Shown piece by piece: positions 34,167-42,838 of a DNA stretch of 64,000 nt. How positions within the stretch are numbered: the first letter of the stretch is position 1; each line of letters starts with the position of its first letter. The notes under the pieces were generated by a model. That model was not told where the DNA came from. It searched no databases and saw only the letters and a list, made by a program, of their open reading frames with translations. The position numbers were made by a program, and so were the translations under genes. Where the stretch lies: positions 124,001 to 188,000 of the forward strand of contig CAJTTO010000001.1 of NCBI GenBank assembly GCA_910579275.1, read 5' to 3'. This DNA comes from an uncultured Lachnospiraceae bacterium. GTDB lineage: Bacteria > Bacillota > Clostridia > Lachnospirales > Lachnospiraceae.

Positions 34167-35343
34167 ACGGTTTCGGCGGCAGAGAACGCCAAGACAGAAA
34201 AAGCAGGACGGCGGCTATAGGCAGTTAAAGACCAAACTGTTTCTGGTTACGATTTTCACCATGTTTTTTTCTGTCGCGGGTGCTGTGTTCTTATATAATT
34301 TTGTCTTTCAGGGACGCTTTGCAAATGCTGTGGTTGGATTTTTACAACATATTGTCTATGCAGGGAAAGCAGATGCATACGAGCGCGCGCTGGGGACATA
34401 TCGGCATGTGATACGCAATTATCTGGATTGGTATTTTTTGGGCGGTATTCTGTTTCTGTTTATGATTGCCCAGATGATTTACCTCAACAGCTTTATCAAG
34501 TATTTTTCGGAAATCAACCGCGGCATTGACGCGTTGGTAACAGAGAATGCAGGCGATGTGATTCTCTCGCAGGAGCTTGCCGCAACAGAACGAAAAATCA
34601 ATTCCATTAAACACACGCTGGAAAAGCGGAAAAGTGATGCACAGCTTGCCGAGCAGCGCAAAAACGACTTGATTGTTTATCTGGCACATGACCTCAAAAC
34701 GCCGCTCACAAGCGTGGTAGGATATCTGACGCTGCTGCGCGATGAACCGCAGATTTCACAGGAGCTGCGCTGCCGTTACACGAATATTGCGCTTGAAAAG
34801 GCAGAGCGCCTTGAGGACTTGATTAATGAGTTCTTTGACATCACGCGTTTCAACCTGACGACGCTGACGCTCGACAGGGAGCGGATTCCCCTCAGCCGCA
34901 TGCTGGAGCAGCTTGCAAGTGAATTTGACCCGATACTTGCAGAGCGGCAGCTTGTCTGGAAGCTGGATATTGCGCAGGGCATCTTATTTGTGGGCGATGC
35001 GGACAAGCTTGCGCGGGCTTTTGACAACCTGATCCGAAATGCAGTCAACTACAGTTATGCAGGAACGGAAATCTCCCTGCGCGCACAGACAGCGGAGGAC
35101 ATGGTAAAAGTCACAATCAAAAATCATGGAAAAACCATCCCGCCGGATAAGCTGGCACACATCTTTGAACAGTTTTACAGGGCAGATGTGTCGCGCTCGT
35201 CAGCGACTGGCGGCGCAGGGCTGGGACTTGCCATCGCGAAGGAGATTATAGAGCTGCACCAAGGTACCATCACGGCGGCGAGCGCAGACGAGTGCACAAC
35301 CGTTACGGTTATGCTTCCGATGAACATTTGCGTGTGTGACTGA
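34159..35343 (+). CDS. vanS: VanS-like membrane sensor histidine kinase
   Basis: 394 residues. Two membrane helices (about residues 27-48 and 93-110) flank a short extracytoplasmic loop; then a HisKA domain with LAHDLKTPLTSVVGYL (phospho-His177) and an ATPase domain with N box DNLIRNAVNYS and G box GGAGLGLAIAKEI. It appears to start at TTG 34159, 7 nt after a G-rich RBS and overlapping vanR. It would sense a cell-wall signal, probably a glycopeptide, and phosphorylate the adjacent regulator. The terminator-like hairpin about 130 bp downstream separates it from the ligase gene. Confidence 0.85.
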   Translation: MSERFRRQRTPRQKKQDGGYRQLKTKLFLVTIFTMFFSVAGAVFLYNFVFQGRFANAVVGFLQHIVYAGKADAYERALGTYRHVIRNYLDWYFLGGILFLFMIAQMIYLNSFIKYFSEINRGIDALVTENAGDVILSQELAATERKINSIKHTLEKRKSDAQLAEQRKNDLIVYLAHDLKTPLTSVVGYLTLLRDEPQISQELRCRYTNIALEKAERLEDLINEFFDITRFNLTTLTLDRERIPLSRMLEQLASEFDPILAERQLVWKLDIAQGILFVGDADKLARAFDNLIRNAVNYSYAGTEISLRAQTAEDMVKVTIKNHGKTIPPDKLAHIFEQFYRADVSRSSATGGAGLGLAIAKEIIELHQGTITAASADECTTVTVMLPMNICVCD

Positions 35344-35472
35344 GGAACTACTGCTAATATCAATAGATTTGACGTGTTTGTGTTTTGTCTTACAGTGGAG
35401 CGTTGTAAGAAAATCGTAAGAAATTCGAGAGAAAAATTTGATAAAGGCGATAGGAAACCGAAAAACATAGGG

Positions 35473-35515
35473 AAACCTGTTTTGATACAATTATGGTATC
35501 AAGACAGGTTTTTTG
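35473..35515 (+). terminator. Strong Rho-independent terminator after vanRS
   Basis: 16-bp stem (35473-35488 with 35496-35511, one G-U pair), 7-nt loop and T6 tail. With it the ligase/racemase pair must have a separate promoter. Confidence 0.88.
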
Positions 35516-35572
35516 TGTTGGTGCATCCGAAATGAAGATTGTCTTTACTTCGGATAACATGATCATCATGAA

Positions 35573-35590
35573 ATCTTAATCGATCTTAAT
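35573..35590 (+). promoter_or_regulatory. Candidate response-regulator binding site upstream of vanG
   Basis: Direct repeat ATCTTAAT (35573-35580 and 35583-35590) with a 10-bp period, one helical turn, as expected for an OmpR-type dimer. It lies between the vanRS terminator and the ligase start, within the 357-bp gap 35344-35700 that otherwise holds no gene. Confidence 0.4.
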
Positions 35591-35700
35591 TTTTTACATC
35601 ATTGGAAGTTAAAAGTTGTTCTGGTATCATTTTTAAACGGATGCCGCGACGGGGATTCGTGGTGAGAAACATGATAAAGGATATAGAGGGGGAACAGAAC

Positions 35701-36780
35701 TTGAAAACAGAAATGGAAAACAGAAAAAATATTGTAGTCCTATTTGGAGGTGCGTCGTCGGAGTACGAGGTTTCCCTGCAGTCGGCATACGCAGTGATTT
35801 GCAATATGGACAGGAAAAAATATCATCCGGTGACGGTCGGTATCACGCGGGAGGGACAGTGGTTTTACTTCACAGGGGAGACGGATAAGATTCAAAATGA
35901 TACTTGGTGCAATGCGGCAGACTGCGTGCCGGCGGTGCTTTCGCCGGACAGGACAAATCATCATCTAATGGTGTGCCGCGCGCAGTCCGTGCCGGAATCC
36001 ATTCCTGTTGACGCTGTGTTTCCGGTGCTGCATGGGCGAAACGGTGAGGACGGGACGATTCAGGGAATTGCAGAGCTTGCAGGGATTCCGCTGGTCGGCT
36101 GCGGGACACTGTCCTCCGCGCTTTGCATGGACAAGGACAGGGCGCACAGGCTGGCGGAACGGTCGGGCGTGCGCGTGCCGAGGGCAATGGTACTGATGGA
36201 CAACACTGCGGTCAACAAGGCGTGTGCGTTTGCAGAGACAATCGGTTTTCCGGTTTTTGTGAAGCCTGTAAAGGCGGGGTCTTCGTTTGGCGTGACAAAG
36301 GTAAAGGACATGAAAAATTTGGCGCCCGCCGTCGCACTTGCCTTTAATTATGACAATCGTGTCATTTTGGAGGAGGCGATTGAAGGCTTTGAGGTGGGAT
36401 GTGCAGTGTGCGGACGTGACCAGCTGACTGTCGGGGAAGTCGACGAAATTGAACTTTATGGGGCAGGGGACGGCAGCGGATTTTTTGATTACACGGAAAA
36501 GTATACGCTCAAGACATCGGCAATTCATGTGCCGGCTAGGATTCAGAAGGAGAAGGCAAGGGAGATTCAGGAGACGGCAAAGCGGATTTACCGCGCACTG
36601 GACTGTGCCGGATTTGCGCGCGTTGATTTGTTTCTGACGCCGGAAGGAGAGATTGTGTTCAATGAGGTCAACACGATACCGGGGTTCACGGAGCACAGCC
36701 GCTATCCGGGAATGATGCGTGCGGCGGGCTATGGCTTTGCCGAGGTGTTGGATCGGATTATCGGGCAGGCATTTTTTTAG
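35701..36780 (+). CDS. vanG: VanG-like D-alanine:D-serine ligase
   Basis: About 359 residues. ATP-grasp ligase making D-Ala-D-Ser (or D-Ala-D-Ala) for peptidoglycan precursors. Motifs shared with VanG as I recall it: NIVVLFGGASSEYEVSLQSA, VFPVLHGRNGEDGT, LSSALCMDKDRAH, VKAGSSFGVTKV, FFDYTEKYTLKTS and FNEVNTIPGFTEHSRYP. The EKY segment of the omega loop fits the D-Ser type. The start is uncertain: TTG 35701 sits 8 nt after AGAGGGGGA; ATG 35713 would give MENRKNIVVLF, matching VanG better but with poor RBS spacing. The racemase follows 28 bp downstream. No vanXY lies between them, unlike known vanG operons. Confidence 0.85.
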   Translation: MKTEMENRKNIVVLFGGASSEYEVSLQSAYAVICNMDRKKYHPVTVGITREGQWFYFTGETDKIQNDTWCNAADCVPAVLSPDRTNHHLMVCRAQSVPESIPVDAVFPVLHGRNGEDGTIQGIAELAGIPLVGCGTLSSALCMDKDRAHRLAERSGVRVPRAMVLMDNTAVNKACAFAETIGFPVFVKPVKAGSSFGVTKVKDMKNLAPAVALAFNYDNRVILEEAIEGFEVGCAVCGRDQLTVGEVDEIELYGAGDGSGFFDYTEKYTLKTSAIHVPARIQKEKAREIQETAKRIYRALDCAGFARVDLFLTPEGEIVFNEVNTIPGFTEHSRYPGMMRAAGYGFAEVLDRIIGQAFF

Positions 36781-36808
36781 AACGAAGGGATTAGAAAGAG
36801 GGGAAACA

Positions 36809-38989
36809 ATGAGGAAATCAAATAAAAGCTACACAGGGATAGACTGTTTTCGGATGATTGCAGCACTGCTGATCATTGCGATTCACACGTCGCCGCTTGG
36901 CACATACAGCGAATTGGGGGATTTCATTCTGACGCGCGTGATTGCCCGTGCAGCAGTTCCGTTCTTTTTTATGACATCCGGTTTCTTCCTGATTTCCAGA
37001 TACAGTTACAAATCGGACAAGCCGGTCGCTTTTGTGAAAAAGACAGCACAGATTTATGGGGCTGCTATTGTGCTTTACATACCGATTAATCTCTACAATG
37101 GCTATTTCAAAACGGAAAATCTGCTGCCCAATTTGATAAAGGATATTGTGTTTGACGGGACATTGTATCATCTCTGGTATCTGCCGGCATCGCTCGTCGG
37201 CGGAGTGACTGTCTGGTATTTGGTGCGAAGGATGGGCTTTCACAGGGCATTTACCGTGTCGGCGGCGCTCTATTTGATTGGACTGTTTGGTGACAGCTAT
37301 TATGGGGTGACAGAAAAAGTGCCTGTTATCAGCGGATTTTATGCACTTTGGTTTCAGGTGTCTGATTACACGAGAAACGGCGTTTTCTTTGCGCCGGTTT
37401 TCTTCCTTCTGGGCGGATGGATTGCAGACTGTAAGACAAGCCCGAAACAGACGACGGCATGGACGCTGTCTGCCCTGATGATGATGCTCATGCTGGCGGA
37501 AGGACTGATTTTGCATCATTTTCAGGTGCAGCGCCACGACAGCATGTATTTCTTTTTGCCGCCCTGCATGTATTTTCTGTTTCAGGCGTTGCTTTATTAC
37601 AGAGGAAAACGCCATGTCTGGCTGCGGGATGTCTCACTCCTTGTCTACATTATTCACCCCATGATGATTGTCGTGATACGGTTTGCCGCAAAAGCGCTCC
37701 ATATGCAGACGCTTCTTGTCGAAAACAGCGTGGTGCATTTTCTTGCAGTGGTTGTGACATCCGTGTCATTTAGTGTGGCGGCGGCAGTGTATTGGAATCG
37801 TTTTGGAAGCGGAAAGAAAAAGAAGCAGACGGGCATACACAGGGCTTACATTGAAATCAACTTGGACAATCTGACACACAACGTAAAAGTGTTGTGTAAG
37901 GCAATGCCGCCAAAATGTGAGCTGATGGCAGTTGTGAAGGCGGATGCTTATGGGCATGGGATGTATGAGATTGCAGCACATTTGAACAAAATCGGTGTGC
38001 GGGCATTTGCGGCAGCGACCGTTGATGAGGGCATTGCGCTGCGCGGATATGGCATTCGCGGCGAGATTCTGATACTGGGATATACACCGCCTGAGCGGGC
38101 ATGGGAGCTTTGTAAATATGACCTTTCCCAGACGCTGGTTGATTACGGCTATGCCTGTACGCTGAACGCGCAGGGACATCGGGTCAAGGTGCATATCAAA
38201 CTGGACACAGGAATGCACCGGCTGGGATTCGGGGTTGCTTTGGACGGAGGAACCGGAAAAGAAATGCAGAACCTGATAAGCGTTTTTTCGAAGAAAAATC
38301 TTGCCATAAACGGTATTTACACGCACCTTTGTGCGGCCGACAGTCTGGACGAGGCGGATGTCCTTTTCACCCGGCTTCAGATAACAAGATTTTACAAGGT
38401 CATAAACAGGCTGAAAAAGCAGGGCATACACATTCCGAAAACCCATATTCAGAGCAGTTATGGTCTGATGAATTATCCGGAGCTTAAATGCAGTTATGTC
38501 AGGGCAGGCATTTCCCTGTACGGTGTTCTAAGTACATCAAATGCACAGACAAAGCTGCGTCTCGACTTGAAACCAGTCCTATCACTGAAAGCGCATGTTG
38601 TTTTGATTCGCAAGGTAAAACAGGGAGACAGTGTCGGTTATGGCAGAGATTTTGTGGCGGACAGAGACAGTCGTATAGCCATCTTGTCCATCGGCTACGC
38701 GGACGGATTCCCGAGAATCCTGTCCGGCAGAGGGCAGGATGTCCTGATCAACGGACAGCAGGCGCCGATTGTCGGCAGAATCTGTATGGATCAGCTTGCA
38801 GTCGACATCACAGAACTTTCCAATGTCAGTGTCGGTATGACCGCCACACTGATTGGCAGGGACGGCGACAGGGAAATCACCGCGCCGGCGGTGGCAGGAC
38901 AGGCAGAAAGCATTACAAATGAGCTGCTAAGCCGCATGGGGAAAAGGGTGGCAGTCACTAACTTAGGGAATATCTCAAAATTTTCGTAA
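36809..38989 (+). CDS. vanT: VanT-like membrane-bound serine/alanine racemase
   Basis: 726 residues, fusion of two domains. Residues 1-345 form an acyltransferase-3-like membrane domain (TGIDCFRMIAALLIIAIHTSP, about ten helices). Residues 350-726 form a PLP-dependent alanine-racemase domain with Lys in MAVVKADAYGHG and GRICMDQLAVDI. At the position of Bacillus alanine racemase Tyr354 the sequence reads SITNELLS, so the Tyr is replaced by Asn704; this Tyr-to-Asn change is the known mark of serine racemases such as VanTG. It would supply D-Ser to the adjacent ligase. ATG 36809 follows GAGGGGAA; the frame overlapping vanG is rejected. Confidence 0.87.
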   Translation: MRKSNKSYTGIDCFRMIAALLIIAIHTSPLGTYSELGDFILTRVIARAAVPFFFMTSGFFLISRYSYKSDKPVAFVKKTAQIYGAAIVLYIPINLYNGYFKTENLLPNLIKDIVFDGTLYHLWYLPASLVGGVTVWYLVRRMGFHRAFTVSAALYLIGLFGDSYYGVTEKVPVISGFYALWFQVSDYTRNGVFFAPVFFLLGGWIADCKTSPKQTTAWTLSALMMMLMLAEGLILHHFQVQRHDSMYFFLPPCMYFLFQALLYYRGKRHVWLRDVSLLVYIIHPMMIVVIRFAAKALHMQTLLVENSVVHFLAVVVTSVSFSVAAAVYWNRFGSGKKKKQTGIHRAYIEINLDNLTHNVKVLCKAMPPKCELMAVVKADAYGHGMYEIAAHLNKIGVRAFAAATVDEGIALRGYGIRGEILILGYTPPERAWELCKYDLSQTLVDYGYACTLNAQGHRVKVHIKLDTGMHRLGFGVALDGGTGKEMQNLISVFSKKNLAINGIYTHLCAADSLDEADVLFTRLQITRFYKVINRLKKQGIHIPKTHIQSSYGLMNYPELKCSYVRAGISLYGVLSTSNAQTKLRLDLKPVLSLKAHVVLIRKVKQGDSVGYGRDFVADRDSRIAILSIGYADGFPRILSGRGQDVLINGQQAPIVGRICMDQLAVDITELSNVSVGMTATLIGRDGDREITAPAVAGQAESITNELLSRMGKRVAVTNLGNISKFS

Positions 38990-39005
38990 AAAACAAAACT
39001 AGAAC

Positions 39006-39034
39006 TTGAGTTCGGATGGGGAGTGTGCTATTAT
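39006..39034 (+). promoter_or_regulatory. Promoter of the restriction-modification genes
   Basis: TTGAGT (39006-39011), 17-bp spacer, TATTAT (39029-39034), 35 bp before the first methyltransferase start codon. Confidence 0.65.
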
Positions 39035-39069
39035 ATGTAGATAGATGAATTAAGTTAAGGAGTAAGTTT

Positions 39070-39930
39070 ATGGAAAAAGCAGATAAGCCAGTTATGAACA
39101 TGGATAAGGTTATCAACCAGCTTTTTGAAGGTGACTGCCTCGAATATATGATAGAAATACCGGATGGAAGTGTAGATATGATTCTTTGTGACTTGCCATA
39201 TGGAATGACACAAAATGAATGGGATTGTTATATTTCTTTGGACGAGTTATGGAAGCAATATAATCGAATTATTAAACCGAATGGAGCGATAGTATTAACC
39301 TCTAATGGAGTTTTTACGGCGAAATTAATTTTAAGCCAGCCTAATATTTATAAATATAAGTGGGTGTGGGAAAAATCAAAACCAACTAATTTTCTAAATG
39401 CTAAGAAACAGCCGCTTAGAAAGCATGAAGATGTATGCGTATTTTATAAGAAACAACCTACATATCATCCACAAATGACACAAGGCGAGCCATACGATAA
39501 AGGAACAAGAAAAAATCAGTTATGTGGAAACTATGGTGACTTTGAACCAGTCCATGTGGCAAGCGAAGGGGAGCGTTATCCAACGGACATCATATATGTT
39601 AAGACTGCTGAATGTGAAGGAGCAGTCTTACACCCAACGCAAAAACCAATAGAATTGGGAAGATACATGATACGAACATACACAAATCCTGGGGATGTTG
39701 TATTGGACAATACTTTCGGAAGCGGATCATTTTTAGTTGCTGCTTTAATGGAAGGAAGAAATTTTATAGGAATCGAAAAGAACGAAAATGTGGCATTGTT
39801 TAAAAAAGAAGAAATTGACTATATAGATGTTGCGAAAAGAAGATTGTTTTTGGCGTGGGAGCAGTTGGACAAAAAGACTCGTAAATATATAAAGGAACAA
39901 AATTTAATTTCGGAATTTCAGGAGAGATAA
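39070..39930 (+). CDS. Site-specific DNA methyltransferase (beta-class, N6-adenine or N4-cytosine)
   Basis: 286 residues. The catalytic motif comes first, DLPY (Asp41-Tyr44, a DPPY variant in LCDLPYGMTQNEWD), and the SAM motif later, DNTFGSGSFLVAAL (residues 213-226), the beta-class order. HPTQKPIELGRYMIR is another typical block. It probably protects host DNA, either as the second-strand or companion methyltransferase for the type IIG-like enzyme encoded 6 bp downstream. Base composition is clearly more AT-rich than the flanking genes, marking the start of an acquired island. Confidence 0.87.
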   Translation: MEKADKPVMNMDKVINQLFEGDCLEYMIEIPDGSVDMILCDLPYGMTQNEWDCYISLDELWKQYNRIIKPNGAIVLTSNGVFTAKLILSQPNIYKYKWVWEKSKPTNFLNAKKQPLRKHEDVCVFYKKQPTYHPQMTQGEPYDKGTRKNQLCGNYGDFEPVHVASEGERYPTDIIYVKTAECEGAVLHPTQKPIELGRYMIRTYTNPGDVVLDNTFGSGSFLVAALMEGRNFIGIEKNENVALFKKEEIDYIDVAKRRLFLAWEQLDKKTRKYIKEQNLISEFQER

Positions 39931-39936
39931 ATATGT

Positions 39937-42711
39937 ATGGGTATAATTGTTAGACGTAATGAGAGAAGCTGGGCGATTGTCATTATCTCGGAAATAAAGG
40001 AAATGCTCAAAGGAATGAATTTGAGGATTAAAAGTGCAGGTGGAGAAAGTACGCTTTCTGTAAATAAAAAAAGCATGTTTCCAGATGTCTTACTATATGA
40101 GGATGAAGCACAAAACAGGATTTTACAAGGCTGGGAACTCAAGATGCCAGATGTTCTAATTACAGATGAAGCATTGATAAAGGATGCCGCCAGAAAAGCA
40201 ATTGCTTTAGATTTAAATAGTTTTGTGATTTGGAATTTTACATATGGGAAGTTATATATAAAAAAAGATAATGGCGAATTTGAAGAAGAAAGGGTATGGA
40301 GTGGGACGAATCATATAAAAAGTCGCGAGGATGTGGCTACATATAAATCAGAGTGGCTGCCAATTATAAAAGACATTGTCTTAACTGTAAATGAATTTAT
40401 GATTAACGGTACGATATCAGCATCATCCATAGAAACAACAATATCTGACGGACTTATGACAGAAATAATCCAAAGAAATAAAAATTTGGTTGCTGAAAAC
40501 CTTATTTTAGAAGTTTGCAGCAATATGACAATGGAGAGTCGCCTGAAAGTATGGTGGAATACGGTTCATGAAGAATATGATAAGGATGAGAATGATATGT
40601 ATTCTGCGTATGCAAAAGCAATTTTGCTGAATTGGACAAATAGAATCATGTTTGCAAACACAATCAAGAAGTATCATAACTGTGCCTATAAGATAAATGA
40701 AATTGATAGTACATCCACACCGGCAGATGGAAATGCAATCATAGATGAGATTGTGGAACAAGGGGATTTTTATAATGTATTTAAAGGGATGCAATATAAC
40801 GAAGCTGTGCCAGAAGACACATGGATAGATATTGTGGACTATAACCAGTTCTTGGTGGAAAGTAAGATAGAAAAAATTGATCAGACAGCCCTGCAAGAAA
40901 TATTGGAAAAAACAGTTAATACGGCAAAGAGAGAAGTAAGAGGACAATATGCCACACCATATTGTTTGGCTGATCTATTGTGCCAAATAACAGTTCATAA
41001 TTGGAGGAAGGACTGTGCAGACTTATGTGCAGGTACAGGGACAATTGCGAGAGCAATCATCAAGAATAAAACGGAAAGACTGAATAATCCGGAGGCTGCA
41101 TTTACAAGTACATGGATAGCTGATAAGTACGCATATCCATTACAAATTGCCAATATTGCAGTGACAGATATGGGGGCACTGAATATTCCGTTAAATATAT
41201 TTCAGTCGGATGTATTCGCTGTAAAGAGTAGAGATAAAGTGGAAATAAAAAGTCCTACTGACGGAAGCGGAATTGAAAAAGAAATCCCTTTTTTTGGCGC
41301 CGTTGTTTCTAATCTGCCATTTGTTGCGTATAATAAAATAGCTGATGATGAGATATCGTATATTAGTGAGTATAGGCAGAAAATAAAAGAGAATACAGGT
41401 ATAGAATTTACATTAGGGAAGACAGATTTATATAATTATCTGCCGTTTAAACTGCATGAATTATTAGAAGATGATGGAAAGTTAGGAATTATTTTATCAA
41501 ACTCATGGCTTGGTACGGATATTGGTAAGAAATTTTTTGACGCGTTACAGTATTATTTTAATACCTGTGCAGTGGTAATAAGCAATTGTGGACGCTGGTT
41601 TAAAAATGCAGATGTTGTTGCAACCTTACTTATACTTCAAAAAAGGGTAGTTATGGCACCAAATCTAAGTACTAAAATTAATTTTTGGATGGTCAACAAA
41701 GACATAGAACAAATTAACACAAAAGAAAAGGAAATAATCATTAATAGTATTGTGCTTGGAGAAGAGATTGATAGTACAGTAATTTCTGTAAAAAATTATT
41801 CTATAGGGACGATTAAAAAAATCACAGAAAATGGAATAACCTTAAATGCTTTATTTCATGATGTGTCATGGGTTAATAGGTTGGCAGAGTGCTTGACTCC
41901 GATTGAAGAAGTTTTTATTGTTAAAAGAGGTGAACGCAGAGGATGGAATGATTTGTTTTATCCATCAGAAAACAGCGGAATTGAGAACGAATACATTAAG
42001 CCAGTGCTAAAAAATCCAGCTTTGTTAAAATCATATACAGCGCAAACAGACATTATTGCATTTTGCTGCCATAAGTCGAAGGACGAATTACAACAATTAG
42101 GGCATACAGGGGCTTTACATTGGATAGAAAAGTTTGAAAATATTAGAAATGGGAAAGGTAAGTTATTGCCGGAAGCATTAAAGCGGTCAGGAAGCTTTTG
42201 GTATGAAATGGATGATGCAGCAAAAGCAGACTTTGTGACAGCACTTAACCCAGATAGGCGTTTGTTTGTATCTATGTTTGAAGAAAGTACATTTGTCGAT
42301 CAACGATTTACGAGAATACAAATGAAAGATATGAGTGCATCAAAAGATTTATTACATGCATTATTGAATTCTTTATTTGGTATGTTTGCAATTGAAGCAA
42401 TCGGCTTTGGCAGGGGATTGGGCGTATTGGATGCGAGTAGTGTGAGATTGAAAAACATGTATATGATAAATCCGCAGATTATATCAGATGCGGATGCTGA
42501 GGAGATTGTGGAATTGTTTCACAAAATCAAAAATCGACATGTTATGGATACTGAAGATGAGTTAAAGGATGCGGATAGGGAAATATTTGACCGCAAGATA
42601 TTGAAGGCAATAGGGCATGAGGAGCTATATGATGCGATAAAGGAATCTTTACTATCAATGCAACATACACGACATGCCGTTAAGGGACGCATACTAACCG
42701 ATTGTAGATGA
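39937..42711 (+). CDS. Type IIG-like restriction enzyme: fused nuclease and DNA methyltransferase
   Basis: 924 residues. The N-terminus has a PD-(D/E)xK nuclease signature: Pro49-Asp50 (FPDVLLY) and Glu67-Leu-Lys69 (GWELKMP). The central N6-adenine methyltransferase has GQYATPYCLADLL, SAM motif ADLCAGTGTIARAI (361-374) and catalytic SNLPF (Asn459-Phe462, an NPPY variant). The C-terminal 300 residues (from about LTPIEEVFIVKRGERRGWND) look like a target-recognition domain. The same polypeptide would therefore recognise, methylate and cut. ATG 39937 follows CAGGAGAG; the previous gene stops 6 bp upstream. AT-rich codon use, unlike neighbours on both sides. The recognition sequence cannot be predicted. 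Confidence 0.83.
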   Translation: MGIIVRRNERSWAIVIISEIKEMLKGMNLRIKSAGGESTLSVNKKSMFPDVLLYEDEAQNRILQGWELKMPDVLITDEALIKDAARKAIALDLNSFVIWNFTYGKLYIKKDNGEFEEERVWSGTNHIKSREDVATYKSEWLPIIKDIVLTVNEFMINGTISASSIETTISDGLMTEIIQRNKNLVAENLILEVCSNMTMESRLKVWWNTVHEEYDKDENDMYSAYAKAILLNWTNRIMFANTIKKYHNCAYKINEIDSTSTPADGNAIIDEIVEQGDFYNVFKGMQYNEAVPEDTWIDIVDYNQFLVESKIEKIDQTALQEILEKTVNTAKREVRGQYATPYCLADLLCQITVHNWRKDCADLCAGTGTIARAIIKNKTERLNNPEAAFTSTWIADKYAYPLQIANIAVTDMGALNIPLNIFQSDVFAVKSRDKVEIKSPTDGSGIEKEIPFFGAVVSNLPFVAYNKIADDEISYISEYRQKIKENTGIEFTLGKTDLYNYLPFKLHELLEDDGKLGIILSNSWLGTDIGKKFFDALQYYFNTCAVVISNCGRWFKNADVVATLLILQKRVVMAPNLSTKINFWMVNKDIEQINTKEKEIIINSIVLGEEIDSTVISVKNYSIGTIKKITENGITLNALFHDVSWVNRLAECLTPIEEVFIVKRGERRGWNDLFYPSENSGIENEYIKPVLKNPALLKSYTAQTDIIAFCCHKSKDELQQLGHTGALHWIEKFENIRNGKGKLLPEALKRSGSFWYEMDDAAKADFVTALNPDRRLFVSMFEESTFVDQRFTRIQMKDMSASKDLLHALLNSLFGMFAIEAIGFGRGLGVLDASSVRLKNMYMINPQIISDADAEEIVELFHKIKNRHVMDTEDELKDADREIFDRKILKAIGHEELYDAIKESLLSMQHTRHAVKGRILTDCR

Positions 42712-42838
42712 TGGCAAATTAAAATGAAAGCAGCTTGGTTCTGAGATGAATGGGAGCACATAGCACTGTCAGGAATGTGTATTTGGCAGTGGATTATCCT
42801 GTCATGCACTGCATGGGTAATTAAAAGGGAGTAGAAAA

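Noticed and set aside
36719..36808. Extension of the vanT frame into the vanG gene
   Set aside because: No RBS before 36719; ATG 36809 has GAGGGGAA upstream and gives the family-typical N-terminus.
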